DNA of 34,323 bases, taken from assembly GCA_028224375.1 (NCBI GenBank), contig JAOIVW010000027.1, positions 1 to 34,323 of the forward strand. Direction: 5' to 3'. A program made the translations under genes and the position numbers. Under the pieces are notes generated by a model. The model saw only the letters and a program-made list of their open reading frames with translations, was not told the origin of the DNA and did not search any database. Shown here one piece after another: positions 15,733-23,312 of this stretch. The DNA is from Hellea sp. (GTDB lineage: Bacteria; Pseudomonadota; Alphaproteobacteria; Caulobacterales; Maricaulaceae). Numbering within the stretch: the stretch's first letter is position 1; each line of letters opens with the position of its first letter.

Positions 15733-17049
15733 CTACATCATCTCAATTATCACAGGCAATATAACGTTGTCTCTATAGACTAAAAGAAGGACACGGCCCT
15801 TTGTTCCGTGAACGATGCGATCACACACGGCGGGTGTTGACGTTTTCTCATTATTTATGCTGAGCACCACATCTCCAACACGCATATCCGCTAGATCGGC
15901 GGGGGATCCCTTGACGACGTCGGTCACGAGGACGCCGCTTACATCTGGTTTAACGCCGCTCTTATCGACAATGCTTTCTACGCTCATGCCAAGTTGGCTT
16001 ATGCTTTCAATGATAGCGAAGGCTCGGGGTTGAGGTGTAATCTGAAGTGAAATCTTTTCGCCGCGCCGAAACAAAGATATGTCGACCGGCACGCCAGTCT
16101 CGCTCACGCCGATCCATGTGCGCAGACTCGTTGGCGTTTTAACGGGCCGCCCGTCATAGCGCGTAATGACATCTTCAGCTTCCAGCCCGGCTATTTCTGC
16201 AGGCGATCCCGCGTCGACACTGGCAATCAGAGCGCCTTCCAGATTTGGGGTGCCTGCCGTCTTTGCGGCTGCTTCACTCACCACGTCCAGCGACACACCG
16301 ATTGATCCTCTATGAACTTCGCCAAAGGATTTTAATTGATCGACAACCCGCATGGCAATTCGGGAGGGAATAGAAAACCCAATGCCAATACTGCCGCCTG
16401 ATTTTGACAAGATGGCTGTGTTGACGCCAATGAGAGCGCCTTGATTATCAAGCAGCGGACCGCCTGAATTACCGGTATTAATTGCGGCGTCGGTTTGAAT
16501 GAAATCATGCAAAGCGGTAGATGACGTCGAACGCCCAAGACCAGAGACAATCCCAAGGCTCACGGTTTGATCCAGGCCGAATGGGTAGCCAACAGCAAAG
16601 ACAAGGTCGCCAACCCTCGCTTTATCAGAATCCGTAATTGTAATCGCTTTCACGGACGGGGCGTCCATTTTTAGAAGGGCGATATCGGTGGGGACGTCCT
16701 TGCCCACCAGTTCTGCAACAATGCTGCGGCCATCTAAAAGCTGCACCGCGTAATCTGTCGCGCCTGCAACAACATGGGCGTTGGTGAGCACATATCCATT
16801 TTCCGCATCGATGATCGCTCCGGACCCAATGCTTCCGCTTACTGTGCCTTTTGTTTCATCTATGTTCGACGCATCGACCCTGACAACAGAGTTAAGCTGC
16901 GGCGCGAGCACGTCAGCAAAACCAGCCGCAAATGTCGGCGTAGTGACTTCATTATTCTCCGAAAGGGCCCTCTCATCAGGCGATGTCGCAACGTCACAAG
17001 AGGCCAAGCAGAGTGCCAAAAATCCTGCGCCTAAATAGTTTTTCTTCAT
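15733..17049 (-). CDS. HtrA/DegP-type serine protease, predicted lipoprotein, with two PDZ domains
   Basis: 438 residues from the ATG at 17049, which has AGGA 4 bases before it. The frame runs 32 codons further up, but the lipoprotein signal begins here: MKKNYLGAGFLALCLASC, lipobox LASC with C18 as the lipid site. The trypsin-like domain holds the full triad: H92 ('TNAHVV'), D122 ('PTDIALLKM') and S195 ('TGNSGGPLL'). PDZ1 spans about 245-335 ('GALIASVDAGSPAEIAGLEAEDVI'), and PDZ2 about 350-435 ('VSGVLVTDVVKGSPADLADMRVGDVVLSINN'). It degrades or refolds damaged envelope proteins. Most DegP proteins are soluble periplasmic, so membrane tethering is a notable difference. It lies between the decayed and the intact dgkA copies on the opposite strand, and its 3' end abuts the remnant. 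Confidence 0.93.
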   Translation of the reverse strand: MKKNYLGAGFLALCLASCDVATSPDERALSENNEVTTPTFAAGFADVLAPQLNSVVRVDASNIDETKGTVSGSIGSGAIIDAENGYVLTNAHVVAGATDYAVQLLDGRSIVAELVGKDVPTDIALLKMDAPSVKAITITDSDKARVGDLVFAVGYPFGLDQTVSLGIVSGLGRSTSSTALHDFIQTDAAINTGNSGGPLLDNQGALIGVNTAILSKSGGSIGIGFSIPSRIAMRVVDQLKSFGEVHRGSIGVSLDVVSEAAAKTAGTPNLEGALIASVDAGSPAEIAGLEAEDVITRYDGRPVKTPTSLRTWIGVSETGVPVDISLFRRGEKISLQITPQPRAFAIIESISQLGMSVESIVDKSGVKPDVSGVLVTDVVKGSPADLADMRVGDVVLSINNEKTSTPAVCDRIVHGTKGRVLLLVYRDNVILPVIIEMM

Positions 17050-17264
17050 AATCCTGGCTTCCCCTGTGTGGTCGTCTCCACATTCATATAAGTGACGCCT
17101 CTTGAATAAGACTGTCATTAGAACAACACGGCATGAGGCTATCACATCACCACATTTTTAGCCATTCACGTTTTAATCACTGCCGTATGGCATGATTAAC
17201 GGACCTGCTTTTCAAACGCACCCATAATAACCTCTGATTAATCCCCTGGCACTATGCCTTGATT

Positions 17265-17660
17265 ATGGCCAATGAGTTTTTCTTATTCAAAGTGATGTCC
17301 AAGGCGGTGAGTTCTGGGAAAAACTCTTGGGATGGGTTTATGTTTTTGGTGCGCAGCGAAATGGCGTCGCGCATTGAAGTTTATGGCTTCGCTTGGACTC
17401 TGGGCATATTCTGGTTGGTTGGCGCGCCCCTCACCTCCTTCTTTATTGCCCTCGCACTTGTCCTGCTGCTCTTGGCGACCGAAGCTTTAAATACGGCCGT
17501 CGAAGTTATTATTAATCGTATTTCACCTGAAATTTCAGATGTCGGAAAACAAGCCAAAGACCTTGGCTCTTTTGCTGTCTTTTGCCTATTGGCGATTAAT
17601 TTGATGTATTTTATTTATGTGATTGCGACATCGCCGCGTATTGCAGCCTGGCTCGCTTAA
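17265..17660 (+). CDS. dgkA: Diacylglycerol kinase, small prokaryotic membrane type
   Basis: 131 residues from the ATG at 17265 (MANEFF); a TTG two codons upstream is also in frame. The family is about 120 residues with three membrane helices and phosphorylates diacylglycerol, or a related lipid, to phosphatidate for recycling of lipids released in envelope glycan synthesis. Visible features: amphipathic N-terminus 'SKAVSSGKNSWDGF', helix 1 'FAWTLGIFWLVGAP', the active-site helix 'ATEALNTAVEVIINRISPEISD' (conserved E and N) followed by 'KQAKDLGSFAV', and helix 3 'CLLAINLMYFIYVI'. No convincing ribosome binding site is seen. The final four bases overlap the end of the convergent padR gene. A decayed second copy lies at 15545-15710. 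Confidence 0.92.
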   Translation: MANEFFLFKVMSKAVSSGKNSWDGFMFLVRSEMASRIEVYGFAWTLGIFWLVGAPLTSFFIALALVLLLLATEALNTAVEVIINRISPEISDVGKQAKDLGSFAVFCLLAINLMYFIYVIATSPRIAAWLA

Positions 17661-18190
17661 AGCTCGCCAATCTTGCGCATCGCAGTCTCTAGGCGCTCAA
17701 TCGTTTGGACTTCCTGATCGATCCCCATTTCAAGCGCGATGAGCTTTCCCTTTTGCGTCAGGTCTAGAGTCTTGCCGTCATAATATCGCTCTTTAATGCG
17801 GTAATATTTCGACAGCTTTGTTTGATGCTGTTCTATGCGAATAGTGAGCTGGTCTTTCAGCGAGGGCAAATGCATATTTTCCAGCGCGTAGAATTTGACT
17901 AGCATGTCATCTTTTAAAGACGGTTGCCGCGCCGGTTTTTTTGACCAGGCCCTGAGCGCTTTTTTACCCTCCGGCGTGAGCGTATGGATGATGCGGTTGG
18001 GTTTGCCGTCTTGGCTCACCTCTTGGCTGACGACATAGCCTTTTTCGCGCAAGCGTCCGAGTTCCCGATAAATTTGCTGATGCGAGGCCCGCCAGAAAAA
18101 TCCGATTGAGGCGTCAAAGTTTTTCGCCAAGTCATAGCCGCTCATCGGGCGTTCTGTCAGGCAGACGAGAATAGCTTCGGCAAGCGCCAT
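17657..18190 (-). CDS. PadR-family transcriptional regulator
   Basis: 177 residues. The N-terminal winged helix is typical for PadR: 'AEAILVCLTERPMSGYDLAKNF', 'RASHQQIYRELGRLREKGYVVSQEV', and the wing 'RIIHTLTPEGKKAL'. The C-terminal part (about 90-175) is a helical dimerisation region of the Vir/PadR-C type, 'MLVKFYALENMHLPSLKDQLTIRIEQHQTKLSKYY'. PadR proteins repress adjacent genes and are released by phenolic or other small ligands. The gene is divergent from the SDR gene at 18283, and the 92-base gap holds a palindrome of the expected operator type. AAGGAA lies 9 bases before the ATG. It is likely to control itself and the plus-strand operon. Confidence 0.93.
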   Translation of the reverse strand: MALAEAILVCLTERPMSGYDLAKNFDASIGFFWRASHQQIYRELGRLREKGYVVSQEVSQDGKPNRIIHTLTPEGKKALRAWSKKPARQPSLKDDMLVKFYALENMHLPSLKDQLTIRIEQHQTKLSKYYRIKERYYDGKTLDLTQKGKLIALEMGIDQEVQTIERLETAMRKIGEL

Positions 18191-18210
18191 GATGGGTTTT
18201 CCTTGTAGCT

Positions 18211-18251
18211 ATGCAATTTGTTGCATAAGGTTGTTGAGATTATAGACAACA
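18211..18251. promoter_or_regulatory. Putative PadR operator between padR and the SDR operon
   Basis: ATGCAA (18211-18216) and TTGCAT (18221-18226) are exact inverted copies separated by TTTG, in the ATGnnn...nnnCAT form common for PadR sites. A second inverted pair, TGTTG (18232-18236) and CAACA (18247-18251), follows. Both lie in the short divergent intergenic region, where bound repressor would block both promoters. Binding is inferred. Confidence 0.55.
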
Positions 18252-18282
18252 GGAATTTTCCAAGCACTTCAAGGTAAAACAA

Positions 18283-19161
18283 ATGTCACTACACGGTAAA
18301 ACCATTTTCATGTCCGGCGGCTCGCGCGGCATCGGCCTCGCTATCGCCAAGAGATGCGCAGCAGACGGCGCCAATATCGCGATAGCGGCCAAGACCGCTG
18401 AGCCCCATCCCAAATTGGAAGGCACGATTTATACGGCTGCTAAAGAGATTGAAGCCGCTGGCGGAAAAGCTCTGCCCGTGGTCTGTGATATTCGCGATGA
18501 AGCCGCAGTTGATGCTGCCGTGGCCGCCTGCGTAGATAAATTTGGCGGGATTGATATTTGTATTAATAATGCCAGCGCCGTGTCGCCGACGCCTGTCACT
18601 GCCACGCCGATGAAGCGCTATGACTTGATGAATGAAGTCAATGCGCGCGGCACATTTATGCTGTCTCAAAAGTGCCATCCGCACCTTAAAAAAGGAAGCA
18701 ACCCGCATATCGTCAATCTCGCCCCGCCGCTGGATATGTCGGCGCGGTGGTTTAAAAACCATACGGCCTATACCATGGCCAAATACGGCATGAGCATGTG
18801 CACGCTCGGTATGGCTGAGGAATTTCGCAAGGACGGGATTGCAGTCAATTCACTCTGGCCGATGACCTCAATTGATACGGCGGCTGTGCGTAATATTTTG
18901 GGCGGGGACAGCATGGCCAAGATGAGCCGCACGCCTGCGATTATGGCGGACGCGGCCTATGTGCTTATGAACCAAGATGCGCGCGATTATACGGGTCAAT
19001 TTGTGATTGATGAATTTATCCTCGCCTCCTCGGGCACGACAGATTTCAAACAATATAATCAGCCGGGTTATGACGGACCGCTCGCGGCAGATTTTTTCAT
19101 TCCCAGTGAGTGGGTCGCCAAATCGGCCTCTGACGTTATGGAACATCCGGGATATAAATAG
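18283..19161 (+). CDS. Short-chain dehydrogenase, HSDL2-like
   Basis: 292 residues. Rossmann nucleotide-binding motif 'SGGSRGIG' at residues 11-18, 'CDIRDEAAV' after beta-4 and 'INNASAV' for the NNAG position. The active-site pair Y163/K167 ('AYTMAKYGMSMCTLGMAEEF') matches human HSDL2 closely, as do 'NEVNARGTF' and 'VNSLWPMTSIDTAA'. The usual catalytic Ser in HILNISPPL is replaced: here 'HIVNLAPPL' gives Ala147, so catalysis, if any, must do without it. Cofactor is probably NAD(P). The enzyme likely reduces or oxidises a hydroxyl/keto group on a lipid-like substrate. First gene of the PadR-facing operon, with AAGG 8 bases before the ATG, and 12 bases before the DUF1330 gene. Confidence 0.92.
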   Translation: MSLHGKTIFMSGGSRGIGLAIAKRCAADGANIAIAAKTAEPHPKLEGTIYTAAKEIEAAGGKALPVVCDIRDEAAVDAAVAACVDKFGGIDICINNASAVSPTPVTATPMKRYDLMNEVNARGTFMLSQKCHPHLKKGSNPHIVNLAPPLDMSARWFKNHTAYTMAKYGMSMCTLGMAEEFRKDGIAVNSLWPMTSIDTAAVRNILGGDSMAKMSRTPAIMADAAYVLMNQDARDYTGQFVIDEFILASSGTTDFKQYNQPGYDGPLAADFFIPSEWVAKSASDVMEHPGYK

Positions 19162-19173
19162 GAGTTATTTGCA

Positions 19174-19593
19174 ATGCCAACTCTCAACGCGCTTGACCCA
19201 ACACCGCAGCAAGTAAAAGATTTCCTCGCTCATAAGCAGGCAAATGAGCCTGTCTTTATGCTCAACCTGTTAAAGTTTAAAACCCGCGCCACTTACAAAG
19301 ACGGGGAAGATATTTCAGGCCGCGAAGCTTATGGCCGCTATGCCGAAGGCTTTTCCAAACTTGTCAAAGAGAGCGGTATAGAGGGCGGGGCTATCTTTGG
19401 CGGGAATCTAAATGCCTGGATGATTGGCCAAGGGGACGGTGAATGGGATGCTGTTGCGATATTTAAATATCCCAATGCCGCCGTAATGCTTGAGACCGTA
19501 AGCTCTGAGGCTTACCGAAAAATACATAAGCATCGCCGCGCGGGACTTGAAGGGCAGCTATTAATATCCTGTGATAATGGCGGGGTGTTTTAA
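19174..19593 (+). CDS. DUF1330-family protein (dimeric alpha/beta-barrel)
   Basis: 139 residues. Family pattern: 'EPVFMLNLLKFK' for the first strand, 'YGRYAEGF' helix, 'GGNLNAWMIGQGDGEWDAVAIFKYPNAAVMLETVSSEAYRKIHKHR' for the second half. DUF1330 proteins are small ferredoxin-like-fold dimers, and some related families act as monooxygenases or bind heme or quinones; no catalytic role is known for this one. AGGAG precedes the ATG. The stop shares one base with the next start (TAATG), so it is translationally coupled to the DUF2855 gene. Its place inside the operon suggests a step or ligand role in the same pathway. Confidence 0.88.
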   Translation: MPTLNALDPTPQQVKDFLAHKQANEPVFMLNLLKFKTRATYKDGEDISGREAYGRYAEGFSKLVKESGIEGGAIFGGNLNAWMIGQGDGEWDAVAIFKYPNAAVMLETVSSEAYRKIHKHRRAGLEGQLLISCDNGGVF

Positions 19594-20678
19594 TGACCCA
19601 AACACTGCTCGTAAATAAATCAGACTTTGCTGATGTCGCTTTAGTCAGCACGGATGAGGCCCCGCTTGCTGATGGGTTTATCCGTGTCTCTGTTGGGCCG
19701 TGGGCGCTGACATCAAATAATATAACGTACATGGCGGTGGGTGAGCAAATTGGATATTGGAAATTCTTTGAGCCCAAAGCTTACGGAATTAATATGGACG
19801 GTTTTGGCAGAATGCCTGTCTGGGGCTATGCCGAAGTTACAGAATCAAATTGCGAAGGCGTGTCTGTCGGAACGATGATTTACGGCTTTCTGCCCATCAC
19901 CCAAAGCTTTGATATGAAGCCTGTTAAATTAACCCCGCTCGGGTTTCAGGACGGCAATGATCACCGCACGGCGCTGCATCCCGTTTATAATGGCTATACC
20001 TTTATTGAGAACGATCCGAGCTTTGCCGCGCATAGAGATTTGCAGCCTGTATTGCGTCCGCTTTTTACGACGAGCTTTTTAATTGATGATTTACTCGCCG
20101 ATGAGAGTTTTTTCGGAGCCGAGCAAGTTTTGCTACTGTCGGCCTCATCAAAAACAGCCATGGGCACCGCTTATTGTCTAAAGCAGCGCGGCAATATTAA
20201 AGTCGCGGGGCTGACGTCTGAGGGTAATAAAGCCTTCACGCAAGACACCGGGTTTTATGACGACGTTTACACCTATGACACCATAACCGATATGAACCCT
20301 GATGTGAAAACAGTTGTGGTAGACATGGCGGGCAATGGCAAAGTCATGGCGACTGTCTATGAGCATTTTGAAGAAAACATTCTCTATAATTGCATGGTCG
20401 GGAAATCCCATTGGGACGGCGCGCCGCCGCGCACGCCAAAGCTGGGCGCGCCGCCTGTCATGTTCTTTGCCCCTGACCGCGTGAAAATCCGCATGAAAAA
20501 GTGGGGCGGCGAAGGCTTTGCCAAAAACCTTGCGGCGCTTTGGCTTCCCTTTTGCGAGACCGCCAAAGACTGGCTAAGCCTTGAAGAAAGCCATGAGGTG
20601 ACCGACCTGTTGAAAACCTATAAGGATTTTCTGGATGGGAATGCGAGCCCTGCTAAAGGCTATCTGTTTAAAATTTAG
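19593..20678 (+). CDS. DUF2855-family protein, MDR-like fold
   Basis: 361 residues, the usual size of DUF2855 proteins, which look like divergent medium-chain dehydrogenases lacking zinc ligands. Visible: 'GFIRVSVGPWALTSNNITYMAVGEQIGYWKFFEP' (N-terminal family block), 'RMPVWGYAEVTES' (GroES-like turn), then a Rossmann-like part 'EQVLLLSASSKTAMGTAYCLKQRG', 'VKTVVVDMAGNGKVMATVYEHF' and 'NCMVGKSHWD'. The family often sits beside SDR and acyl-CoA metabolism genes, to my knowledge, but has no assigned reaction. Reduction or oxidation with NAD(P) is a reasonable guess only. Start codon overlaps the DUF1330 stop; 12 bases to the crotonase gene. Confidence 0.88.
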   Translation: MTQTLLVNKSDFADVALVSTDEAPLADGFIRVSVGPWALTSNNITYMAVGEQIGYWKFFEPKAYGINMDGFGRMPVWGYAEVTESNCEGVSVGTMIYGFLPITQSFDMKPVKLTPLGFQDGNDHRTALHPVYNGYTFIENDPSFAAHRDLQPVLRPLFTTSFLIDDLLADESFFGAEQVLLLSASSKTAMGTAYCLKQRGNIKVAGLTSEGNKAFTQDTGFYDDVYTYDTITDMNPDVKTVVVDMAGNGKVMATVYEHFEENILYNCMVGKSHWDGAPPRTPKLGAPPVMFFAPDRVKIRMKKWGGEGFAKNLAALWLPFCETAKDWLSLEESHEVTDLLKTYKDFLDGNASPAKGYLFKI

Positions 20679-20690
20679 GAGAGACCCCTG

Positions 20691-21524
20691 ATGAGCTATA
20701 AATGTTTCGACGTCTCAATAGAGAATAATATTGCCCATATCGTCATGAGCCGCCCTGAAAAGCGCAATGCGATGATAAAAGAGTTCTGGACGGAGCTACC
20801 CGAAATTATCCGCGATATTGATGATAATGCCAAAGCGCGGGTGATTGTGCTGTCGTCAACAGGCCCTGTCTTTTCAGCAGGTATTGATGTCGGCATGTTC
20901 AGCAGCGATATCGGCGCAATCCGCGATAAAAATGACCCGGCTTATGGCGCGAATTTTTATAGCAATAGCGTGCTACCTTTGCAGGATAGCTTTACCGCGA
21001 TTGAGCAATGCCGCATCCCCGTTATCGCCGCTATTCAAGGCGGCTGTTATGGCGGCGGGGTGGACCTCATTACCGCTTGTGACATGCGCTTCGGGACGGA
21101 GGACAGCTTTATCACGATTTATGAGATTAATGTCGGCATGGTCGCTGATGTCGGCACCTTCCCGCGTATCCTTAATCATATGCCTGAGGGCGTGGTGCGC
21201 GAGCTCGCCTATACGGGCCGTAAAATGCACGCAGGCGAGTGCAAAACCCGCGGGCTTTATAATGAGGTTTATGAGTCACAAGAAACCATGATGAGCGCTG
21301 TCATGGAGCTTGCGGCGGACATTGCCACCAAGCCGCCCCTCGCCGTCTATGGCTGCAAACGTATTATTACTTATGCGCGCGATCACAGCACAATGGATAC
21401 GCTGGACAATATTGCCGTCTGGAATATGTCCATGCTCATCCCGACTGAGATGATGGAATCCATGGTGGCGAAAGGCGAAAAGCGCGCCGGTAAATTTAAG
21501 GACTTGCCAAAAAAGACAGGCTAA
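20691..21524 (+). CDS. Enoyl-CoA hydratase/isomerase, dienoyl-CoA isomerase (ECH1)-like
   Basis: 277 residues, crotonase fold. Oxyanion-hole segments 'FSAGIDVGMF' and 'AIQGGCYGGGVDLITACDMRF'. The three acidic residues that mark delta3,5-delta2,4-dienoyl-CoA isomerase are conserved with exact spacing: D in 'GGGVD', E twenty residues later in 'IYEINVG', and D eight residues after that in 'MVADVG' (rat ECH1 D176/E196/D204). 'VADVGTFPRI' and 'RELAYTGRKMHAGEC' match that subgroup. It would shift double bonds in an unsaturated acyl-CoA for beta-oxidation. AGGAGAG precedes the ATG. A 100-base gap then separates it from the AraC-type gene, so a second promoter may lie there. Confidence 0.92.
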   Translation: MSYKCFDVSIENNIAHIVMSRPEKRNAMIKEFWTELPEIIRDIDDNAKARVIVLSSTGPVFSAGIDVGMFSSDIGAIRDKNDPAYGANFYSNSVLPLQDSFTAIEQCRIPVIAAIQGGCYGGGVDLITACDMRFGTEDSFITIYEINVGMVADVGTFPRILNHMPEGVVRELAYTGRKMHAGECKTRGLYNEVYESQETMMSAVMELAADIATKPPLAVYGCKRIITYARDHSTMDTLDNIAVWNMSMLIPTEMMESMVAKGEKRAGKFKDLPKKTG

Positions 21525-21624
21525 ATTTGCCTTAAAATAATTCGTACTTGCGTTGCACTATAGGGTTGTCATATATCATTCCGAAATATTGTCTTTTAAT
21601 ACGACGATCAGCAGGGGTGCTGTA

Positions 21625-22683
21625 ATGAATGACGACCAACAAGGTTTGCGGATGACGATGTCTGCGCGCTATTTAAAGGCGCAGCTAGACATACTGGCGA
21701 AGCTCGGCTTCTCTCATGCGCAGAGCTTTGACATTCTCAAGATAGATCCTAAATTACTTTCCGATCCCATGTGCAGAATTGATGTGGATGATATTCTGCC
21801 CCTCCTTGCTGCTGCGGAAACAGATTTATGTGACCCCTGTATCGGGCTGAAAATGGGGTATCAATTCAGGCCTGGGAGTTTCGCGCAGACCGGCGCGGTT
21901 TACAGCCATTGTAAAGACCTGCTCCAAGTTATCGAGATAAATCACCGCTATCAACGCTTGGCGATTGATGTGGGACGTGCGCGTCATGAAACCGTTAAAT
22001 CGGCCTCGGACGGTAAGAAAAACTACATGGTCTTTGAGACCTATTATGATGATCATGACCGATATCGTCATATCACGGATATGGTGATGGGCGCCTATGG
22101 CACGACCTATCGCTGGCTCAGTTGGGGCGGCGGCGAAAAATTTATGAACGTCCAATTCCCTTATTCAAAGCCTGCTGACTCATCTTTTCATGAGACAGTT
22201 TTCAGATGCGGCTTGGATTTCAACTGCGAGAAAGCCGCCATTGAATTGAGCGAGTCTATGTTATCAGAAACGCTTTCGACCTATGACCCTGAAAAACTGG
22301 CCATCGCGGTTTCACGGCTTGATGAAGCCCTGGGCGCAATAACGGCGGAGATAAGCTTTAAAAAAGCAGTGCAAAGCGCTATGCGCAGCGCTCTGGAACT
22401 TGGCCAAATAAGCGCGGCGATTGTAGCAAAGCGCTTGGATATGCCGGAGCGGAAATTGCTGTCCAAAATGAAAAAATGCGGAGCTTCCTACCGCAAAGTT
22501 CTCGACAATGTTCGAAAAGACGTCTTTTTGCAACAATATCGCCAAGGTCAGAATTTTGCAGCTATTGCGCAGAACTTAGCCTATAATGACCAAGCCGCCT
22601 TTAATCGGGCCTTCCGGCGTTGGTATGATATGTCCCCCGGTCAATGGGAGAAAACTGCCCAACATCAGTCGGTGGAAGCCTAA
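21625..22683 (+). CDS. AraC-family transcriptional regulator
   Basis: 352 residues from the ATG at 21625, chosen because AGGGG lies 7 bases before it; the frame is open a further 24 codons. The N-terminal part (about 15-200) fits the arabinose-binding-like domain of OruR/ArgR-type AraC regulators ('YLKAQLDILAKLGFSHAQSFDILKID', 'CIGLKMGYQFRPGSFAQTG'). The C-terminal 100 residues carry two helix-turn-helices, the second as 'NFAAIAQNLAYNDQAAFNRAFRRWYDMSPGQWEK', the standard AraC signature. Such proteins sense a metabolite and activate a nearby operon. It lies inside the same plus-strand run, 21 bases before the DUF1801 gene. TTGCAC at 21553 and TATCAT at 21574 (15-base spacing) may be a weak internal promoter. 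Confidence 0.93.
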   Translation: MNDDQQGLRMTMSARYLKAQLDILAKLGFSHAQSFDILKIDPKLLSDPMCRIDVDDILPLLAAAETDLCDPCIGLKMGYQFRPGSFAQTGAVYSHCKDLLQVIEINHRYQRLAIDVGRARHETVKSASDGKKNYMVFETYYDDHDRYRHITDMVMGAYGTTYRWLSWGGGEKFMNVQFPYSKPADSSFHETVFRCGLDFNCEKAAIELSESMLSETLSTYDPEKLAIAVSRLDEALGAITAEISFKKAVQSAMRSALELGQISAAIVAKRLDMPERKLLSKMKKCGASYRKVLDNVRKDVFLQQYRQGQNFAAIAQNLAYNDQAAFNRAFRRWYDMSPGQWEKTAQHQSVEA

Positions 22684-22704
22684 GCTGCAGACTCGCGAGG
22701 ATGA

Positions 22705-23295
22705 ATGAGCCGTAAAAAAACCGTCGATGATTATTTAATTGATACCCTTCATTGGCAGGATGAGCTTATGGCGCTGCGCCGCATTTTGCTCGCTGCGGAG
22801 CTTTCCGAGACAATGAAATGGGGTATGCCGTGCTATATTAGCGGCGGGCAAAATATTGTTGGAATGGCGGGGTTTAAATCCTATTTCGGCCTATGGTTTC
22901 ATCAAGGCGTGTTTCTAAGTGACCCGCGTAATGTTTTAATCAATGCGCAAAGCGGAAAGACCAAAGCTTTGCGGCAATGGCGTATGAGCTCAGCGAATGA
23001 TATCGACGCAGCGCTCATCAAAGCCTATATCGCTGAGTCCATTGAACATGCCCGCGCTGGCAAAAAAGTGCCCAATGCTGCGCCGCGTAAACTCAATATG
23101 CCATCTCATCTGCAATCTGCGTGTAAAGTTGATCCTGAATTAAAAATCGCTTTTGATAAATTCCGTCTCGCACAACAATGTGATTTTGCCGATTATATTT
23201 CCAGCGCTAAACAGGATGCCACGAAACAAAGACGCCTTGAGAAAATAATTCCGCTTATTAAATCCGGCATCGGATTAAATGATAAATATAAATAA
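22705..23295 (+). CDS. DUF1801/YdeI-OmpD-associated-like protein
   Basis: 196 residues. The N-terminal 110 residues fit DUF1801 ('LRRILLAAELSETMKWGMPCYISGGQNIVGMAGFKSYFGLWFHQG'). The C-terminal 60 fit the OmdA/YdeI bacteriocin-protection region ('MPSHLQSACKVDPELKIAFDKF', 'FADYISSAKQDATKQRRLEKIIPLIKSG'). The family is implicated in stress or peptide tolerance, but its biochemical role is unknown. GAGG lies 6 bases before the ATG. Tightly spaced between the AraC gene and the GST gene, so co-transcribed. Confidence 0.88.
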   Translation: MSRKKTVDDYLIDTLHWQDELMALRRILLAAELSETMKWGMPCYISGGQNIVGMAGFKSYFGLWFHQGVFLSDPRNVLINAQSGKTKALRQWRMSSANDIDAALIKAYIAESIEHARAGKKVPNAAPRKLNMPSHLQSACKVDPELKIAFDKFRLAQQCDFADYISSAKQDATKQRRLEKIIPLIKSGIGLNDKYK

Positions 23296-23312
23296 TTAAT
23301 TGGATAAATAAT

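Noticed and set aside
15598..15783. 61-codon plus-strand frame with a hydrophobic stretch
   Set aside because: The hydrophobic part is the second block of the decayed dgkA copy; the rest is unrelated and the end overlaps htrA. Listed as a pseudogene instead.
17050..17145. N-terminal extension of the HtrA frame to 17145
   Set aside because: The lipoprotein signal peptide starts at the ATG at 17049, which also has a ribosome binding site; the extension reads as non-coding.
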